The notes below the pieces were generated by a model. It was not told the origin of the DNA. It saw nothing but the letters and a program-made list of their open reading frames with translations, and did not search any database. A program made the translations under genes and the position numbers. This document shows, one piece after another, positions 17,456-29,457 of a stretch of 64,000 nucleotides of DNA. Source of the DNA: Lentibacillus persicus (GTDB lineage: Bacteria > Bacillota > Bacilli > Bacillales > Amphibacillaceae); assembly GCF_900112705.1 (NCBI RefSeq), contig NZ_FOMR01000015.1, forward strand, positions 1 to 64,000, given 5' to 3'. Every line of letters begins with the position of its first letter. Within the stretch, counting starts at the first letter, position 1.

Positions 17456-17483
17456 CGGTTAGACGGCCAACAGTGTCTAACCG
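17456..17483 (-). promoter_or_regulatory. stem-loop just upstream of the rpoA ribosome-binding site
   Basis: CGGTTAGAC (17456-17464) pairs perfectly with GTCTAACCG (17475-17483) across a 10-nt loop. It lies about 15 nt before the rpoA Shine-Dalgarno in a 221-bp rpsK-rpoA gap. There is no T-run, so it is not a terminator. A translational or processing role is possible. Confidence 0.5.
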
Positions 17484-17643
17484 AAATTCCCCAAATAGGC
17501 AGTTGGCGTTTCTGCACTAAAACATTCCTGATATACCATTGTTTCTTGTCCCCCGCCACAGGTTTCACATCAAAAGGCGCGTTATGCATTTTTAGCTATA
17601 ATAACCCATTATTGACAGGGTGACAAATTCTATACGGTTATCT

Positions 17644-18036
17644 TTACACACGACGACGTTTTGGCGGGCGGCAGCCATTATGCGGAACAGGTGTTACATC
17701 ATGAATTGCTGTAATTTCCAGTCCTGCTGCCTGTAATGAACGAATTGCGGCTTCACGGCCTGCTCCAGGGCCTTTAACCGTTACATCAAGCTGTTTCATA
17801 CCATGATCAACCGCATTCCTGGCAGCTGTCTCAGCAGCCATTTGTGCAGCGAATGGTGTTGATTTACGGGAGCCTTTAAAGCCTAGTGCTCCTGCAGAAC
17901 TCCATCCAATTGAATTTCCTTTTACATCTGTGATGGTTACAATCGTATTGTTAAATGTTGAACGGATATGTGCCACACCCGTGTCAATATTCTTTTTCAC
18001 GCGGCGTTTGCGTGTTGTTTGTTGTTTCCGTGCCAT
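17644..18036 (-). CDS. rpsK: 30S ribosomal protein S11
   Basis: 130 aa. A platform protein near the E site. Contains [33 protein letters not shown] and the C-terminal [18 protein letters not shown], all diagnostic. It is 16 bp downstream of rpsM, in the S13-S11-alpha-L17 order. Confidence 0.99.
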   Translation of the reverse strand: MARKQQTTRKRRVKKNIDTGVAHIRSTFNNTIVTITDVKGNSIGWSSAGALGFKGSRKSTPFAAQMAAETAARNAVDHGMKQLDVTVKGPGAGREAAIRSLQAAGLEITAIHDVTPVPHNGCRPPKRRRV

Positions 18037-18052
18037 TGCTGGTTACCCTCCT

Positions 18053-18418
18053 TTACTTTTTCTTGTTTGCCATTGTGCGGCGAGGTCCTTTGCGCGTACG
18101 TGAGTTGTTTTTCGTCTTTTGCCCACGCAACGGCAATCCCCGGCGGTGTCTGATACCTCTGTACGAACCGATTTCAATCAGGCGTTTAATGTTGAGGGAT
18201 GTTTCACGACGAAGATCACCTTCAACCGAATACTCACCGATTGCTTTACGGATGCTGCTCAACTCATCTTCAGTGAGGTCGCGTACGCGTGTGTTTTCAG
18301 AAACGCCCGCTTCACTCAGAATGTTTTGGGCAGTGCTGTGTCCGACACCATGAATATAAGTTAGTGAAATCGACACACGTTTATCACGTGGAATGTCGAT
18401 ACCTGCAATACGTGCCAT
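18053..18418 (-). CDS. rpsM: 30S ribosomal protein S13
   Basis: 121 aa. A head protein contacting the P-site tRNA and bridge B1. [31 protein letters not shown] and the basic tail [17 protein letters not shown] are standard. A good AGGAGG site precedes it. rpmJ lies 24 bp upstream. Confidence 0.99.
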   Translation of the reverse strand: MARIAGIDIPRDKRVSISLTYIHGVGHSTAQNILSEAGVSENTRVRDLTEDELSSIRKAIGEYSVEGDLRRETSLNIKRLIEIGSYRGIRHRRGLPLRGQKTKNNSRTRKGPRRTMANKKK

Positions 18419-18442
18419 AGTTTTCTTGCACCTCCTTATTGA

Positions 18443-18556
18443 TTAGCCTTGTTTTTGCTTGTGTTTCGGATTGTCGCAAATCACCATTAATTTGCCTTTC
18501 CGTTTAATGATTTTGCATTTTTCGCATATTGGTTTCACAGATGCTCTGACTTTCAT
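18443..18556 (-). CDS. rpmJ: 50S ribosomal protein L36 (zinc-binding form)
   Basis: A 37-aa protein starting [17 protein letters not shown]. The CxxC (CEKC) plus Cys and His (ICDNPKH) ligands are present, so this is the zinc-containing type. GGAGG lies seven bases before the second of two adjacent ATGs, so 18556 is chosen over 18559. It sits between infA and rpsM, as in nearly all Firmicutes. Confidence 0.97.
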   Translation of the reverse strand: MKVRASVKPICEKCKIIKRKGKLMVICDNPKHKQKQG

Positions 18557-18591
18557 CATCTTACCTCCTTTTGTATCGGAGCTCGAACAAG

Positions 18592-18810
18592 TTATTTATA
18601 ACGGTACGTAATTCGCCCTTTACTTAAATCATAAGGAGAAAGCTCTACCGTGACTTTATCACCTGGCAAAATGCGGATAAAATGCATGCGGATCTTGCCG
18701 GAAACATGAGCCAGTACGGTATGACCGTTTTCCAATTCCACATTAAACATCGCATTCGGCAGTGTTTCAGTTACGGTGCCTTCTACTTCAATTACATCGT
18801 CTTTAGCCAT
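18592..18810 (-). CDS. infA: translation initiation factor IF-1
   Basis: 72 aa, an S1/OB-fold protein that blocks the A site during initiation. Contains [30 protein letters not shown] and the C-terminal [13 protein letters not shown]. It starts inside the last codons of the KOW gene (8-bp overlap), so the two are probably translationally coupled. Confidence 0.99.
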   Translation of the reverse strand: MAKDDVIEVEGTVTETLPNAMFNVELENGHTVLAHVSGKIRMHFIRILPGDKVTVELSPYDLSKGRITYRYK

Positions 18811-19126
18811 CGTGTTGATCTCCCTTCTTCAAATCAGTCACAATTTCATTCATAAATTTCGTTAAGGCAAATCGCAACTTGCCATTTGTGACACGACCGG
18901 TTTCTAGAAGGCTGTTTTGGACTTCCGGAGATATAAATTCCATAACTTCAATATGATGCAGATTCTTTTTCTTAGGCCGATCATATTTACGTTTTTCTCC
19001 GTCTGCAAGCAGAACATAGCGATCATCGATCAGCTTCAGCACTATGGCATATTGTCCTGCTTCACGTCCTTGCAAAATACGAACAACTTGACCTATTCGC
19101 GGAATCGAATCAGCTTCGTTCACCAA
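18803..19126 (-). CDS. KOW-domain RNA-binding protein (L14e-like, YbzG family)
   Basis: 107 aa with an N-terminal KOW motif ([20 protein letters not shown]), a basic patch ([15 protein letters not shown]) and a helical C terminus. In Bacillus this gene follows map and precedes infA. Here it keeps its place before infA, but map is missing upstream. Probably binds ribosomal RNA; its exact role is not established. Confidence 0.88.
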   Translation of the reverse strand: MVNEADSIPRIGQVVRILQGREAGQYAIVLKLIDDRYVLLADGEKRKYDRPKKKNLHHIEVMEFISPEVQNSLLETGRVTNGKLRFALTKFMNEIVTDLKKGDQHDG

Positions 19127-19297
19127 CGATCACCTTCACTTAGGCTTTTGATTTATAACAAATCTTTCCGATGACTGCGGGCCATCAGATAATCTCATTC
19201 TTATACCGGATAGTGCACAGGTTGTTATAAATTGCTGCGGCATTTATTATACCGCTAAGTGTGCCTGATTGCACCCAATTCAATCCAACCGGATAAT

Positions 19298-19975
<678 letters not shown>

Positions 19976-21268
19976 TTACTTGATAAAGCCTGTATAATGC
20001 CGTTTTACCAGCTGGCTTTCGAGTTGTTTCATCGTCTGCAGGGCAACACCTACAACGATCAGCAAGCTTGTGCCGCCTATTTGTACTGCTTGAGGCAGAT
20101 TTGCAAGACCGCCTAAAATAATAGGCAGCACAGAAACCGCAGCCAAGAAGAGGGCTCCTACAAATGTCAGTCGATACATAACACGTGTAAGATAGGTCTC
20201 TGTATTTTTGCCAGGACGTATGCCTGGAATATATCCGCCTTGTTTTTGCAGATTTTCCGCCATTTGTTCAGGGTTAACCTGCACAAATGTGTAAAAATAC
20301 GTGAACGCAATAATCAATGCTACATAGATGATCATCCCAACTGGCTGGGTGTAATCAAAAATGTTTTCAACCGTTGCTGCAATCTCGTTGCCTTCAAACA
20401 GTCCGGCAACAGTTCGGGGGGCGATAATAAATGCAATCGCAAAGATTACCGGGATGACCCCTGCAGCATTAACTTTTAATGGCAAGTGTGTCGAATGTCC
20501 ACCCACTGGGGATCGATTAACAAGTTTTTTAGCATACTGAATTGGTATTTTCCTTAGTGCCTGTTGAATAAATATAACACCAACAGTTACCGCTACGACA
20601 ACCAATGCTATTAAAGCTACAATAACGATGTTAATGAACAGCTCCTCACCAGCATCGACGAAATACTGGCTGTATAACTGGTTGACGCCGTTCGGGACTG
20701 CTGCAACGATACCGGCAAAAATAAGAATAGAAATGCCGTTGCCGACACCATTCGCTGTGATTTGCTCACCCAGCCACATTAAAAATGTCGTACCGCTTGT
20801 AAGGATAATAGCAATCGTTAGAAACTTCCAGACGCTCGGTTCACTTATCAGCATCCCGCCTGCCATGGCATTAAAGCCGATCGACATAGCGATTGCCTGA
20901 ACAAATGCAAGTACTACCGTACCATAACGGGTGACCTGGGCTATTTTTTTACGACCCATTTCGCCTTGCTTTTTCCATTCAGTGAACTTTGGCACGACGT
21001 CCATTTGCAGCAGCTGCATAATAATGGCTGCCGTAATGTAAGGCATAATCCCCATTGCGAAAATGGAGAAGTTCTGCAGTGCCCCGCCTCCAAACGTATT
21101 TAAAAAGCCGAAAACGTTTTGCTGGTTCATAAAATCAATAGCTTCTCGATTTGTAAATGGTACTGGTATAAATGTACCAAGACGGAAAACAATCAACATT
21201 AGCAATGTGAATACAATCTTCCGTCTGATATCTTTTACTCGCACTAAATTGGAGACTGTGCGGAACAT
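19976..21268 (-). CDS. secY: preprotein translocase subunit SecY
   Basis: 430 aa, ten predicted membrane helices. The core channel of the Sec translocon. Recognisable blocks are LVRVKDIRRKIVFTLLML, GNGISILIFAGIVA and NPEQMAENLQKQGGYIPGIRPG. The start codon overlaps the rplO stop by one base. Expressed in the spc operon so that export capacity follows ribosome synthesis. Confidence 0.99.
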   Translation of the reverse strand: MFRTVSNLVRVKDIRRKIVFTLLMLIVFRLGTFIPVPFTNREAIDFMNQQNVFGFLNTFGGGALQNFSIFAMGIMPYITAAIIMQLLQMDVVPKFTEWKKQGEMGRKKIAQVTRYGTVVLAFVQAIAMSIGFNAMAGGMLISEPSVWKFLTIAIILTSGTTFLMWLGEQITANGVGNGISILIFAGIVAAVPNGVNQLYSQYFVDAGEELFINIVIVALIALVVVAVTVGVIFIQQALRKIPIQYAKKLVNRSPVGGHSTHLPLKVNAAGVIPVIFAIAFIIAPRTVAGLFEGNEIAATVENIFDYTQPVGMIIYVALIIAFTYFYTFVQVNPEQMAENLQKQGGYIPGIRPGKNTETYLTRVMYRLTFVGALFLAAVSVLPIILGGLANLPQAVQIGGTSLLIVVGVALQTMKQLESQLVKRHYTGFIK

Positions 21269-21708
21269 TAGATCACCTCTGTTTTACCGCCCGCTGCCTC
21301 GATTGCTTCTTTCGCTGAAGCAGAGAACTTATGAGCTTTTACAGTGAGTTTCTTTTCAACACTGCCGTTGCCAAGCACTTTAATGCCGGCTTTTGCTTTG
21401 TTGACGACACCTTCTTCAAGTAAAAGCTCAGGTGTAATTTCCGTGTCCTCGTCAAAGCGATTTAAAGCATCCAAGTTTACAATCGCAAATTCCTTGCGGT
21501 GAACATTGGTAAATCCGCGCTTAGGCAAGCGCTGGAATAAAGGCATCTGTCCGCCTTCAAAGCCTGGACGGGTGTTCCCGCCTTCACGTGCTTTTTGACC
21601 TTTATGGCCTCTTCCGGATGTTTTGCCGTTACCGGATGACATACCGCGGCCAACGCGATTGCGCTTTTTACGACTTCCTTCTGCTGACTTTAATTCATGA
21701 AGTTTCAT
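21268..21708 (-). CDS. rplO: 50S ribosomal protein L15
   Basis: 146 aa. Gly/Arg-rich N-terminal extension ([23 protein letters not shown]), typical of L15, then the globular domain. Binds 23S rRNA late in assembly. Good AGGAGG upstream; precedes secY, as in all Bacilli. Confidence 0.98.
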   Translation of the reverse strand: MKLHELKSAEGSRKKRNRVGRGMSSGNGKTSGRGHKGQKAREGGNTRPGFEGGQMPLFQRLPKRGFTNVHRKEFAIVNLDALNRFDEDTEITPELLLEEGVVNKAKAGIKVLGNGSVEKKLTVKAHKFSASAKEAIEAAGGKTEVI

Positions 21709-21738
21709 ACGTGCACCTCCTCTTCTGCTTTAAAATGA

Positions 21739-21921
21739 TTACACTTCTTTAACCGCTACAAGATGAGCGACTTTATCAATCATACCGCGAGTAGCTGGTG
21801 TGTCTTCACGTACGACGGATTGACGGATTTTCTTCAAACCGAGTGATTGAACAGTCTGGCGCTGTCCTTCTGATTGGCCGATTACACTGCGCGTGAGGGT
21901 GATTTCTAATTGTTTAGACAT
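21739..21921 (-). CDS. rpmD: 50S ribosomal protein L30
   Basis: 60 aa, the normal bacterial size. Contains [20 protein letters not shown] and [20 protein letters not shown]. It lies between rpsE and rplO with short spacers. Confidence 0.98.
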   Translation of the reverse strand: MSKQLEITLTRSVIGQSEGQRQTVQSLGLKKIRQSVVREDTPATRGMIDKVAHLVAVKEV

Positions 21922-21934
21922 AGTTATTCCCTCC

Positions 21935-22438
21935 TTATCCTAACAGTTCTTCTACAGATTTGCCGCGTAGTTTTGCTACGTTTTCTGCCGTTTTTAGATT
22001 TGTTAAGCCGTTTAATGTTGCGCGAATCATGTTGATCGGTGTATTGGATCCAAGTGATTTTGTCAAAATGTCACCTACACCGGAAAGTTCAAGGATAGCA
22101 CGCACAGGTCCGCCGGAGATAACACCAGTACCTTCTGAAGCTGGTTTCATGAGTACGTTTCCTGAACCATATTGCCCATGGATTTCATGTGGAATTGTGG
22201 TACCGACGATTGGTACTTCAATCAGGTTTTTCTTCGCATCATCAACTGCTTTTTTGATGGCCTCAGGCACTTCTTTTGCTTTCCCGGTACCAAAACCGAC
22301 ATGGCCATTTTTATCGCCTACAACAACCAATGCAGCAAAACGGAAGTTCCGTCCACCTTTTACTACTTTCGCAACGCGGTTAATCGCAACAACGCGTTCT
22401 TCAAGATCTAATTTGTTTGGATCAATGCTTGTTTGCAT
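21935..22438 (-). CDS. rpsE: 30S ribosomal protein S5
   Basis: 167 aa. A decoding-fidelity protein. The N-terminal dsRBD-like part has [19 protein letters not shown], and the C-terminal part has [18 protein letters not shown]. The spectinomycin-contact loop ([10 protein letters not shown]) looks unmodified. Good GGAGG upstream. Confidence 0.99.
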   Translation of the reverse strand: MQTSIDPNKLDLEERVVAINRVAKVVKGGRNFRFAALVVVGDKNGHVGFGTGKAKEVPEAIKKAVDDAKKNLIEVPIVGTTIPHEIHGQYGSGNVLMKPASEGTGVISGGPVRAILELSGVGDILTKSLGSNTPINMIRATLNGLTNLKTAENVAKLRGKSVEELLG

Positions 22439-22462
22439 GTGTGTCCCTCCTTTGTTTCACGA

Positions 22463-22825
22463 TTAAAATTCAAGGCCGTTCTCGCGAGCAGCATCTGCCA
22501 ATGCTTTGACACGTCCATGATAAAGATAGCCTCCACGGTCAAATACAACAGCTGTGTAACCTTTATCTTTGGCGCGCTTGGCAACCAGCTCACCTACTTG
22601 TTGAGCTGCCTCAACGTTCCCTGTGGCTTCCAGGTTCAGGTCGTTATCATTCGTTGAAGCACTTGCAAGCGTATTGCCGGCTACGTCATCGATCAATTGT
22701 GCATAAATGTGTTTATTTGAACGGTACACATTAAGACGTGGGCGTTCCTCTGTCCCGAAGACATTCTTGCGGACGCGTGCATGTCTTTTCTTGCGTACAA
22801 CGTTTTTGTCAGGTTTTGCGATCAT
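22463..22825 (-). CDS. rplR: 50S ribosomal protein L18
   Basis: 120 aa. Binds 5S rRNA in the central protuberance. Motifs are [20 protein letters not shown] and [20 protein letters not shown]. The ATG at 22825 (MIAKPDKN) has AGGAGTG upstream. The in-frame GTG at 22834 overlaps that site. Confidence 0.97.
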   Translation of the reverse strand: MIAKPDKNVVRKKRHARVRKNVFGTEERPRLNVYRSNKHIYAQLIDDVAGNTLASASTNDNDLNLEATGNVEAAQQVGELVAKRAKDKGYTAVVFDRGGYLYHGRVKALADAARENGLEF

Positions 22826-22857
22826 CCAGGTCACTCCTTTCTGCTCCCTAACTAACC

Positions 22858-23394
22858 TTACTTAGCAGTTTTACCTTCTTTTTGGCGAACTTTTTCACCT
22901 TCATAACGGATACCTTTGCCTTTATAAGGTTCAGGTGGTCTGACTGCACGAATGTTGGCAGCCACTCCGCCGACTAATTCTTTATCGATACCTTTTACGG
23001 TTATTTTCGTGTTTTGCGGTACATCAATTTCGATGCCTTCAGTTTGTTCGATTTCAACGGGATGCGAATAACCTGCGTTGACAACGACTTTGTCGCCTTG
23101 TTTTTGGGCGCGATACCCAACACCATTAATTTCCAGTGATTTTTCAAATCCTTTGTGGACACCCTCGACCATATTGGCTACCATGCTGCGTGTCGTGCCA
23201 TGCAATGCACGATGCTCTTTATGCTCACTCGGGCGTTCAACAGTCAGCACATTATCTTCTATAACGATTTTCATATCCGAATGGAAATTACGTGTCAGTT
23301 CACCTTTAGGACCTTTTACAGTAACTGTATTGCCATTAAGCTGAACGTCTACACCTTCAGGGATTTCCAACGGTTTAAGTCCGATACGGGACAT
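22858..23394 (-). CDS. rplF: 50S ribosomal protein L6
   Basis: 178 aa, two repeated domains near the factor-binding site. Starts [15 protein letters not shown] and ends with [19 protein letters not shown]. The ATG at 23394 lies eight bases after GGAGG. The in-frame ATG at 23403 is only three bases from it, so it is rejected. Confidence 0.97.
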   Translation of the reverse strand: MSRIGLKPLEIPEGVDVQLNGNTVTVKGPKGELTRNFHSDMKIVIEDNVLTVERPSEHKEHRALHGTTRSMVANMVEGVHKGFEKSLEINGVGYRAQKQGDKVVVNAGYSHPVEIEQTEGIEIDVPQNTKITVKGIDKELVGGVAANIRAVRPPEPYKGKGIRYEGEKVRQKEGKTAK

Positions 23395-23424
23395 TCCATA
23401 CACCTCCTGTCTTAAAACTGTAGA

Positions 23425-23823
23425 TTACCAGACATATGCAAGTACTTCGCCGCCCACAGCTTGCTTGCGTGCTTCTTTGTCGGAAAGTACACCATGTGAT
23501 GTTGATACAACTGCAATGCCTAAACCATTCAGTACTCGCGGTACTTCATCCGCTTTTGCGTAAACACGGAGCCCAGGCTTGCTGATACGTTTGATGCCAG
23601 TGATGACGCGCTCTTCATTCGCCCCGTACTTCAGGAATATACGCAGAATACCTTGTTTGTCATCTTCAACGAATTCATAATCACGTACGAATCCTTCGCG
23701 CTTAAGGATATCAGCGATCTCTTTCTTTACATTGGAAGCCGGAAGCTCTAATTTTTCATGCCGGACCATGTTGGCATTACGAATGCGAGTCAACATATCT
23801 GCTATTGGATCTGTCATAACCAT
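23425..23823 (-). CDS. rpsH: 30S ribosomal protein S8
   Basis: 132 aa, binds the central domain of 16S r[21 protein letters not shown] and the C-terminal [20 protein letters not shown] are diagnostic. The start at 23823 matches the usual Bacillus N terminus. A second in-frame ATG at 23817 is possible. Confidence 0.97.
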   Translation of the reverse strand: MVMTDPIADMLTRIRNANMVRHEKLELPASNVKKEIADILKREGFVRDYEFVEDDKQGILRIFLKYGANEERVITGIKRISKPGLRVYAKADEVPRVLNGLGIAVVSTSHGVLSDKEARKQAVGGEVLAYVW

Positions 23824-23853
23824 TACTACATTACCTCCTTCCCGAATCGGGGT

Positions 23854-24599
<746 letters not shown>

Positions 24600-24622
24600 G
24601 TCGCCCTCCTTTCGCCTGCGAA

Positions 24623-24934
24623 CTATTTATCGATTGCTTCACCGGATTTTTTGGCAATACGTATCTTTTTGCCATCACGGTCTTCATACCCTACACGAGT
24701 CGGCTCGCCGGATTTCGGATCAATTAACATAACATTCGAAACATGAATCGCTGCTTCCTGATTAAGGATCCCGCCTTGCGGATTATCCTGTGAAGGCTTC
24801 GCATGTTTCTTAACCATATTAATTCCTTCAACCAAAACACGGTCTTTTTTCGGATATGATTCCAGAATTGTTCCTTCTTTACCACGGTCTTTTCCGGAGA
24901 TTACTTTAACTTTGTCACCTTTTTTTACATGCAT
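24623..24934 (-). CDS. rplX: 50S ribosomal protein L24
   Basis: 103 aa, an assembly initiator with an N-terminal KOW motif ([19 protein letters not shown]). Contains [13 protein letters not shown] and [15 protein letters not shown]. Follows rplN with a 44-bp spacer. Confidence 0.98.
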   Translation of the reverse strand: MHVKKGDKVKVISGKDRGKEGTILESYPKKDRVLVEGINMVKKHAKPSQDNPQGGILNQEAAIHVSNVMLIDPKSGEPTRVGYEDRDGKKIRIAKKSGEAIDK

Positions 24935-24978
24935 GTCTGATGCGCACCTCCTTGACAGGACTCTTTTTTTGCTTTCAC

Positions 24979-25347
24979 TTATAATACTTCCGGTGCCAGA
25001 GACACGATTTTCATGAATTTAGCATCGCGCAATTCACGTGCGACAGGTCCAAAAATACGTGTACCTTGAGGGCCTTTATCATCACGGACAATTACGGCAG
25101 CATTTTCATCAAAACGAATATAGGAGCCATCATTACGGCGCACACCGGACTTCGAGCGAACAATAACAGCTCTTACGACGTCGCCTTTTTTGACAACGCC
25201 TCCTGGTGTTGCATGTTTCACCGTGCAAACAACAACATCACCAATGTTAGCCGTTTTACGTCCTGAACCGCCCAAGACTTTGATGGCCTTAACTTCACGG
25301 GCACCAGAGTTATCTGCAACTTTTAAACTGGTTTCTTGTTGAATCAT
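24979..25347 (-). CDS. rplN: 50S ribosomal protein L14
   Basis: 122 aa, the invariant bacterial length. Starts [19 protein letters not shown] and ends [12 protein letters not shown]. Forms part of bridge B8 and the binding site of the RsfS silencing factor. Confidence 0.99.
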   Translation of the reverse strand: MIQQETSLKVADNSGAREVKAIKVLGGSGRKTANIGDVVVCTVKHATPGGVVKKGDVVRAVIVRSKSGVRRNDGSYIRFDENAAVIVRDDKGPQGTRIFGPVARELRDAKFMKIVSLAPEVL

Positions 25348-25389
25348 ACGTTTGTGACCTCCCTTCGGATATCTTCCGAGCGAACTTTA

Positions 25390-25653
25390 TTATATGATAA
25401 CCGCTTCTTCAACAACTTCAACCAGACGGAACCGTTTGGTAGCTGATAGCGGGCGAGTTTCCATGATCTTTACAACGTCACCGGTTTTAGCTTCATTGTT
25501 TTCATCATGTGTCTTGAACTTTTTGGAATATTTAACACGCTTGCCGTACAGGTCATGAAACTTGTATGTCTCAACAACAACTGAAATGGTTTTATCCATT
25601 TTATCTGATACGACACGGCCTGTATATACTTTACGATCATTACGTTCACTCAT
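25390..25653 (-). CDS. rpsQ: 30S ribosomal protein S17
   Basis: 87 aa, an OB-fold primary 16S-binding protein. Motifs are [19 protein letters not shown] and [18 protein letters not shown]. It is 23 bp after rpmC. Confidence 0.98.
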   Translation of the reverse strand: MSERNDRKVYTGRVVSDKMDKTISVVVETYKFHDLYGKRVKYSKKFKTHDENNEAKTGDVVKIMETRPLSATKRFRLVEVVEEAVII

Positions 25654-25676
25654 TATGAGACTAACCTCCTCTCAGG

Positions 25677-25877
25677 TTAATTGTTTACGCTTAGCTCACG
25701 CTGGCGTGAGATTGTTTTCATGCGGGCAATCGTTTTTTTAACTTCACTGATGCGTGCAGTGTTTTCCAATTGACCGGTAGCTAATTGAAAGCGCAGATTA
25801 AATAATTCTTCTTTTAACGATTGTACTTTTTGATCGATTTCGGCAGTGGTTAATTCTCTAATTTCGTTAGCTTTCAT
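25677..25877 (-). CDS. rpmC: 50S ribosomal protein L29
   Basis: 66 aa, two helices at the exit tunnel where trigger factor and SRP dock. Starts [17 protein letters not shown] and contains [15 protein letters not shown]. The ATG at 25877 lies inside the last codons of rplP (11-bp overlap) after GGTGG. The longer frame to 25901 would extend deep into rplP and is rejected. Confidence 0.97.
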   Translation of the reverse strand: MKANEIRELTTAEIDQKVQSLKEELFNLRFQLATGQLENTARISEVKKTIARMKTISRQRELSVNN

Positions 25878-26301
25878 TTGATTCACCACCAATTTCTTCA
25901 CGTTTTACAAACTTAGTTTTAATCGGCAGTTTATGAGAAGCCAAGCGAAGTGCTTCGCGTGCTACTTCTTCTTCTACACCTGCGATTTCAAACATAATTT
26001 TCCCTGGTTTTACTACTGCTACCCAGCCTTCAGGTGCACCTTTACCGGAACCCATACGGACTTCAAGGGGTTTTGCAGTATATGGTTTGTCAGGAAATAT
26101 CTTAATCCAAACTTTACCGCCACGCTTCATGTAACGTGTCATGGCGATACGGGCTGCCTCGATTTGGCGGCTTGTGATCCAGGTTGCTTCGATAGCCTGC
26201 AATCCATACTCACCAAAGGCGACGGTTTTTCCACCTTTCGCTTGGCCTTTCATACGGCCGCGGTGTTGTTTACGATATTTAACACGTTTTGGCATTAACA
26301 T
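25867..26301 (-). CDS. rplP: 50S ribosomal protein L16
   Basis: 144 aa. Positions the A-site tRNA. Starts [19 protein letters not shown] and contains [19 protein letters not shown]. The Arg residue hydroxylated in some bacteria (motif near [11 protein letters not shown]) is present. Confidence 0.98.
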   Translation of the reverse strand: MLMPKRVKYRKQHRGRMKGQAKGGKTVAFGEYGLQAIEATWITSRQIEAARIAMTRYMKRGGKVWIKIFPDKPYTAKPLEVRMGSGKGAPEGWVAVVKPGKIMFEIAGVEEEVAREALRLASHKLPIKTKFVKREEIGGESNES

Positions 26302-26319
26302 AATGCATGTCCCCCTTCC

Positions 26320-26961
26320 TTAGTTGTTAGTTTTTGATGGAAGGACTTCTCCACGATAGATCCACACTTTGACGCCCAACTTGCCGTAAGTTGTGTCTGC
26401 TTCTGCCTGACCGAAATCAATATCGGCACGAAGTGTGTGCAATGGAACAGTTCCTTCGCTGTAATGTTCCGCACGGGCAATATCAGCACCGCCAAGACGT
26501 CCGGAAACTTGTGTTTTAATACCTTTTGCTCCTCCGCGCATCGTACGTTGAATTGATTGTTTTTGTGCACGACGGAATGAAATACGATTTTCCAGCTGGC
26601 GGGCAATGTTTTCAGCAACCAATGTAGCATCCATGTCGACTTTCTTGATTTCCACAATGTTGATATGAACACGTTTGCCAGTCAGGCTGTTCAAGGATTT
26701 TCTGAGTGCTTCTACTTCAGAGCCGCCTTTACCGATGACCATTCCCGGTTTGCCGGTATGGATCGTAATGTTTACGCGGTTAGCCGCACGTTCGATGTCA
26801 ATTTTTGAAACAGCAGCTGTTTGCAGACGGTTTTCCAAGTATTCTCTGATTTTAATATCTTCGTGCAATAAGTCTGCATAGTCATTGCCGGCATACCATT
26901 TGGATTCCCAATCACGGATCACGCCGACGCGAAGACCATTAGGATTTACTTTTTGACCCAC
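26320..26961 (-). CDS. rpsC: 30S ribosomal protein S3
   Basis: 213 aa. Forms the mRNA entry channel. The KH domain is [18 protein letters not shown] and the C-terminal domain is [16 protein letters not shown]. The tail after EVLPSK is a few residues shorter than in B. subtilis. It starts four bases past the rplV stop. Confidence 0.98.
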   Translation of the reverse strand: MGQKVNPNGLRVGVIRDWESKWYAGNDYADLLHEDIKIREYLENRLQTAAVSKIDIERAANRVNITIHTGKPGMVIGKGGSEVEALRKSLNSLTGKRVHINIVEIKKVDMDATLVAENIARQLENRISFRRAQKQSIQRTMRGGAKGIKTQVSGRLGGADIARAEHYSEGTVPLHTLRADIDFGQAEADTTYGKLGVKVWIYRGEVLPSKTNN

Positions 26962-26964
26962 TGA

Positions 26965-27306
26965 CTACCCCTCCTTCTTTTCTGATACCACGACTGTGAC
27001 GTGGCTGGTACGTTTATTAATTTGACTTGCGCGTCCTTGTGCTCTTGGACGGAAACGTTTCAATGTCACACCTTCATCAACAAAAGCTTCCGAAATAACC
27101 AGATTGTCAGGTTCCATTTCATAGTTGTGCTCAGCGTTTGCTACAGCAGAGTTTAGAACCTTCTCGACAACCGGTGAAGCGCCACGTTGTGTATGACGCA
27201 GTATTGCAATTGCTTCTCCAACTTCTTTTCCTCGAATCAAATCGACGACTAAACGAACTTTGCGAGGAGCAATTCGAACAGATTTAGCAACGGCTTTTGC
27301 TTGCAT
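26965..27306 (-). CDS. rplV: 50S ribosomal protein L22
   Basis: 113 aa. Its extended loop ([19 protein letters not shown]) lines the exit tunnel at the macrolide-binding constriction and shows no obvious resistance duplication. Starts [20 protein letters not shown]. Confidence 0.98.
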   Translation of the reverse strand: MQAKAVAKSVRIAPRKVRLVVDLIRGKEVGEAIAILRHTQRGASPVVEKVLNSAVANAEHNYEMEPDNLVISEAFVDEGVTLKRFRPRAQGRASQINKRTSHVTVVVSEKKEG

Positions 27307-27324
27307 GTAGAGTGCCTCCTCTCA

Positions 27325-27603
27325 CTAGCGTTTTGTTTTCCTGTCATCACCCGAGTGCCCTTTAAACGTACGGCTCGGGGCAAATTCACCTAACTTATGT
27401 CCGACCATATCTTCTGTTACATACACGGGTACGTGTTTGCGTCCGTCATAAACAGCAATTGTATGCCCGACAAAATGAGGAAATATTGTTGAACGGCGTG
27501 ACCAGGTTTTAATAACTTGCTTTTTATTTGATTCATTCAAGCTTTCAACTTTTTTCATGAGATGGTCATCTGCAAAAGGTCCTTTTTTCAAGCTTCGACC
27601 CAT
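27325..27603 (-). CDS. rpsS: 30S ribosomal protein S19
   Basis: 92 aa, a head protein of bridge B1. [19 protein letters not shown] and [20 protein letters not shown] are diagnostic. A strong GGAGG precedes it. Confidence 0.99.
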   Translation of the reverse strand: MGRSLKKGPFADDHLMKKVESLNESNKKQVIKTWSRRSTIFPHFVGHTIAVYDGRKHVPVYVTEDMVGHKLGEFAPSRTFKGHSGDDRKTKR

Positions 27604-27657
27604 GGATAAACCTCCTTTCGCAATTAACGACGGCTTTAATCCCGTCAGTATTTACGG

Positions 27658-28494
27658 TTATTTTTTACGCTTGCGTTCACGTACAATATATTTGTCAGTA
27701 GACTTATTGCGTTTACGTGTCTTGTAGCCAATCGTCGGCTGACCCCAAGGTGAAACTGGTGCTTCAAGGCCGATGAATGATTTACCTTCACCGCCGCCAT
27801 GCGGGTGGTCATAAGCGTTCATAACTGTACCGCGCACACTTGGGCGCTTGCCTTTCCAGCGCGAACGACCTGCTTTACCGACACGGATAAGTTCATTCTC
27901 AAGATTGCCCACCTGGCCGATTGTTGCACGGCATTCAGACAAAACAAGACGAACTTCTTCTGATGTAAGGCGTACCAATGTGTACTTGCCTTCACGTCCA
28001 AGAACCTGTGCGTCAGCGCCTGCTGAACGTACAAGCTGGCCACCGTGCCCTGGTTTTAATTCAACATTATGAACCACAGTACCAACTGGAATATCTTTTA
28101 ATTTCTTGGCATTGCCCGTTTTGATGTCAGCATCTGCGCCTGACACAATTTTTTGGCCTTTTTTCAGTCCTTTAGGTGCCAGGATATAACGTTTTTCCCC
28201 GTCTGCATAGTGAATCAGTGCAATATTGGCAGTACGGTTCGGATCATACTCTATAGTAGCAACGCGGCCTGGTATTCCATCTTTATCACGCTTAAAGTCA
28301 ATAAGACGATATTGACGCTTGTGACCGCCGCCTTGATGGCGCATTGTCATTTTCCCCTGGTTGTTGCGTCCGCCACGCTTATATAGCGGGCTTAGCAGGG
28401 AGCGTTCGGGATTATCTGTTGTGATTTCAGCAAAGTCAGATCCCGACATATTACGTTTACCGTTTGAGGTTGGTTTAAATCGTTTAATCGCCAT
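27658..28494 (-). CDS. rplB: 50S ribosomal protein L2
   Basis: 278 aa. Required for peptidyl transfer and subunit joining. The conserved catalytic-region motif [12 protein letters not shown] is intact. The C terminus is basic ([11 protein letters not shown]). It follows rplW. Confidence 0.99.
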   Translation of the reverse strand: MAIKRFKPTSNGKRNMSGSDFAEITTDNPERSLLSPLYKRGGRNNQGKMTMRHQGGGHKRQYRLIDFKRDKDGIPGRVATIEYDPNRTANIALIHYADGEKRYILAPKGLKKGQKIVSGADADIKTGNAKKLKDIPVGTVVHNVELKPGHGGQLVRSAGADAQVLGREGKYTLVRLTSEEVRLVLSECRATIGQVGNLENELIRVGKAGRSRWKGKRPSVRGTVMNAYDHPHGGGEGKSFIGLEAPVSPWGQPTIGYKTRKRNKSTDKYIVRERKRKK

Positions 28495-28522
28495 CGTTTT
28501 CCCTCCTTTTTATACTTGTCGC

Positions 28523-28810
28523 TTAGCCTTCAAAGAAGTCCAGTTCGTCACTGTCTTCTGAAAGCTGCACAATTGCTTTTTTGCGGTCTGGACGGTATCC
28601 GCCGTAACGGCCCATCCGCTTAAATTTACCTTTAAGATTCATGGTGTTGACACGTTCCACTTTAACGTCGAAAACAATCTCAACAGCATCTTTGATTTCT
28701 GTTTTATTTGCTTTAGGGCTTACTTCAAACGTATATTTCTTCTCCGCCATCAGTTCGGCAGAATCTTCCGTTATGACAGGGCGCCTTAAAATATCGCGTG
28801 GTTCTTTCAT
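28523..28810 (-). CDS. rplW: 50S ribosomal protein L23
   Basis: 95 aa. Exit-tunnel rim protein that docks trigger factor and SRP. Motifs are [16 protein letters not shown] and [18 protein letters not shown]. The start overlaps the rplD stop (ATGA), indicating coupling. Confidence 0.98.
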   Translation of the reverse strand: MKEPRDILRRPVITEDSAELMAEKKYTFEVSPKANKTEIKDAVEIVFDVKVERVNTMNLKGKFKRMGRYGGYRPDRKKAIVQLSEDSDELDFFEG

Positions 28811-29433
28811 CGTGCAAGCACCTCCCCTGCTTTCTCAGCTGCATCTTTTGTAATGATCAGCTTGTCATGCGTCAGTAAATCCAGTACATTTACTTCGTTC
28901 ATTGTAAGCACATGTGCATTCGGAAGGTTATTAGCTGAACGGATAACATTTTCATCCTCATCAGCAGTCACAATCAGCACTTTATTGTCGACGTTCAATG
29001 CGTTAAGCATTTGCACGATTTCTTTTGTCTTAGGCGTATCGATTGCGATATCTTCCAGCACAATCACACTATCTTCTTTTACTTTAGAAGACAAAGCTGA
29101 TTTAAGTGCTAACCGGCGAACTTTTTTCGGCAGTTTATAACTGTAGCTCCGCGGTGTCGGTCCAAATACAATTCCGCCGCCTACCCATTGTGGTGAACGG
29201 ATGGAGCCTTGACGAGCGCGGCCTGTGCCTTTCTGGCGCCACGGTTTGCGTCCTCCGCCTTTTCTTTCTGAACGGTTCTTTACATCATGTGTGCCTTGGC
29301 GTGATGATGCGCGCTGCTGAAGAACTGCTTCGTGCAGCACATGTGTATTAGGCTCGATACCGAACACGGATTCATTTAATTCTACGTCTCCGGCTTGAGT
29401 TCCGTCTTGTTTTAATAGTGCTACTTTAGGCAT
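28807..29433 (-). CDS. rplD: 50S ribosomal protein L4
   Basis: 208 aa. An extended loop ([20 protein letters not shown]) reaches the exit tunnel and appears intact. In E. coli L4 represses its own operon, but Bacilli lack that leader. A Shine-Dalgarno precedes it, with 24 bp to rplC. Confidence 0.98.
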   Translation of the reverse strand: MPKVALLKQDGTQAGDVELNESVFGIEPNTHVLHEAVLQQRASSRQGTHDVKNRSERKGGGRKPWRQKGTGRARQGSIRSPQWVGGGIVFGPTPRSYSYKLPKKVRRLALKSALSSKVKEDSVIVLEDIAIDTPKTKEIVQMLNALNVDNKVLIVTADEDENVIRSANNLPNAHVLTMNEVNVLDLLTHDKLIITKDAAEKAGEVLAR

Positions 29434-29457
29434 GACTTCTCCTCCTTTCGTTTATAA

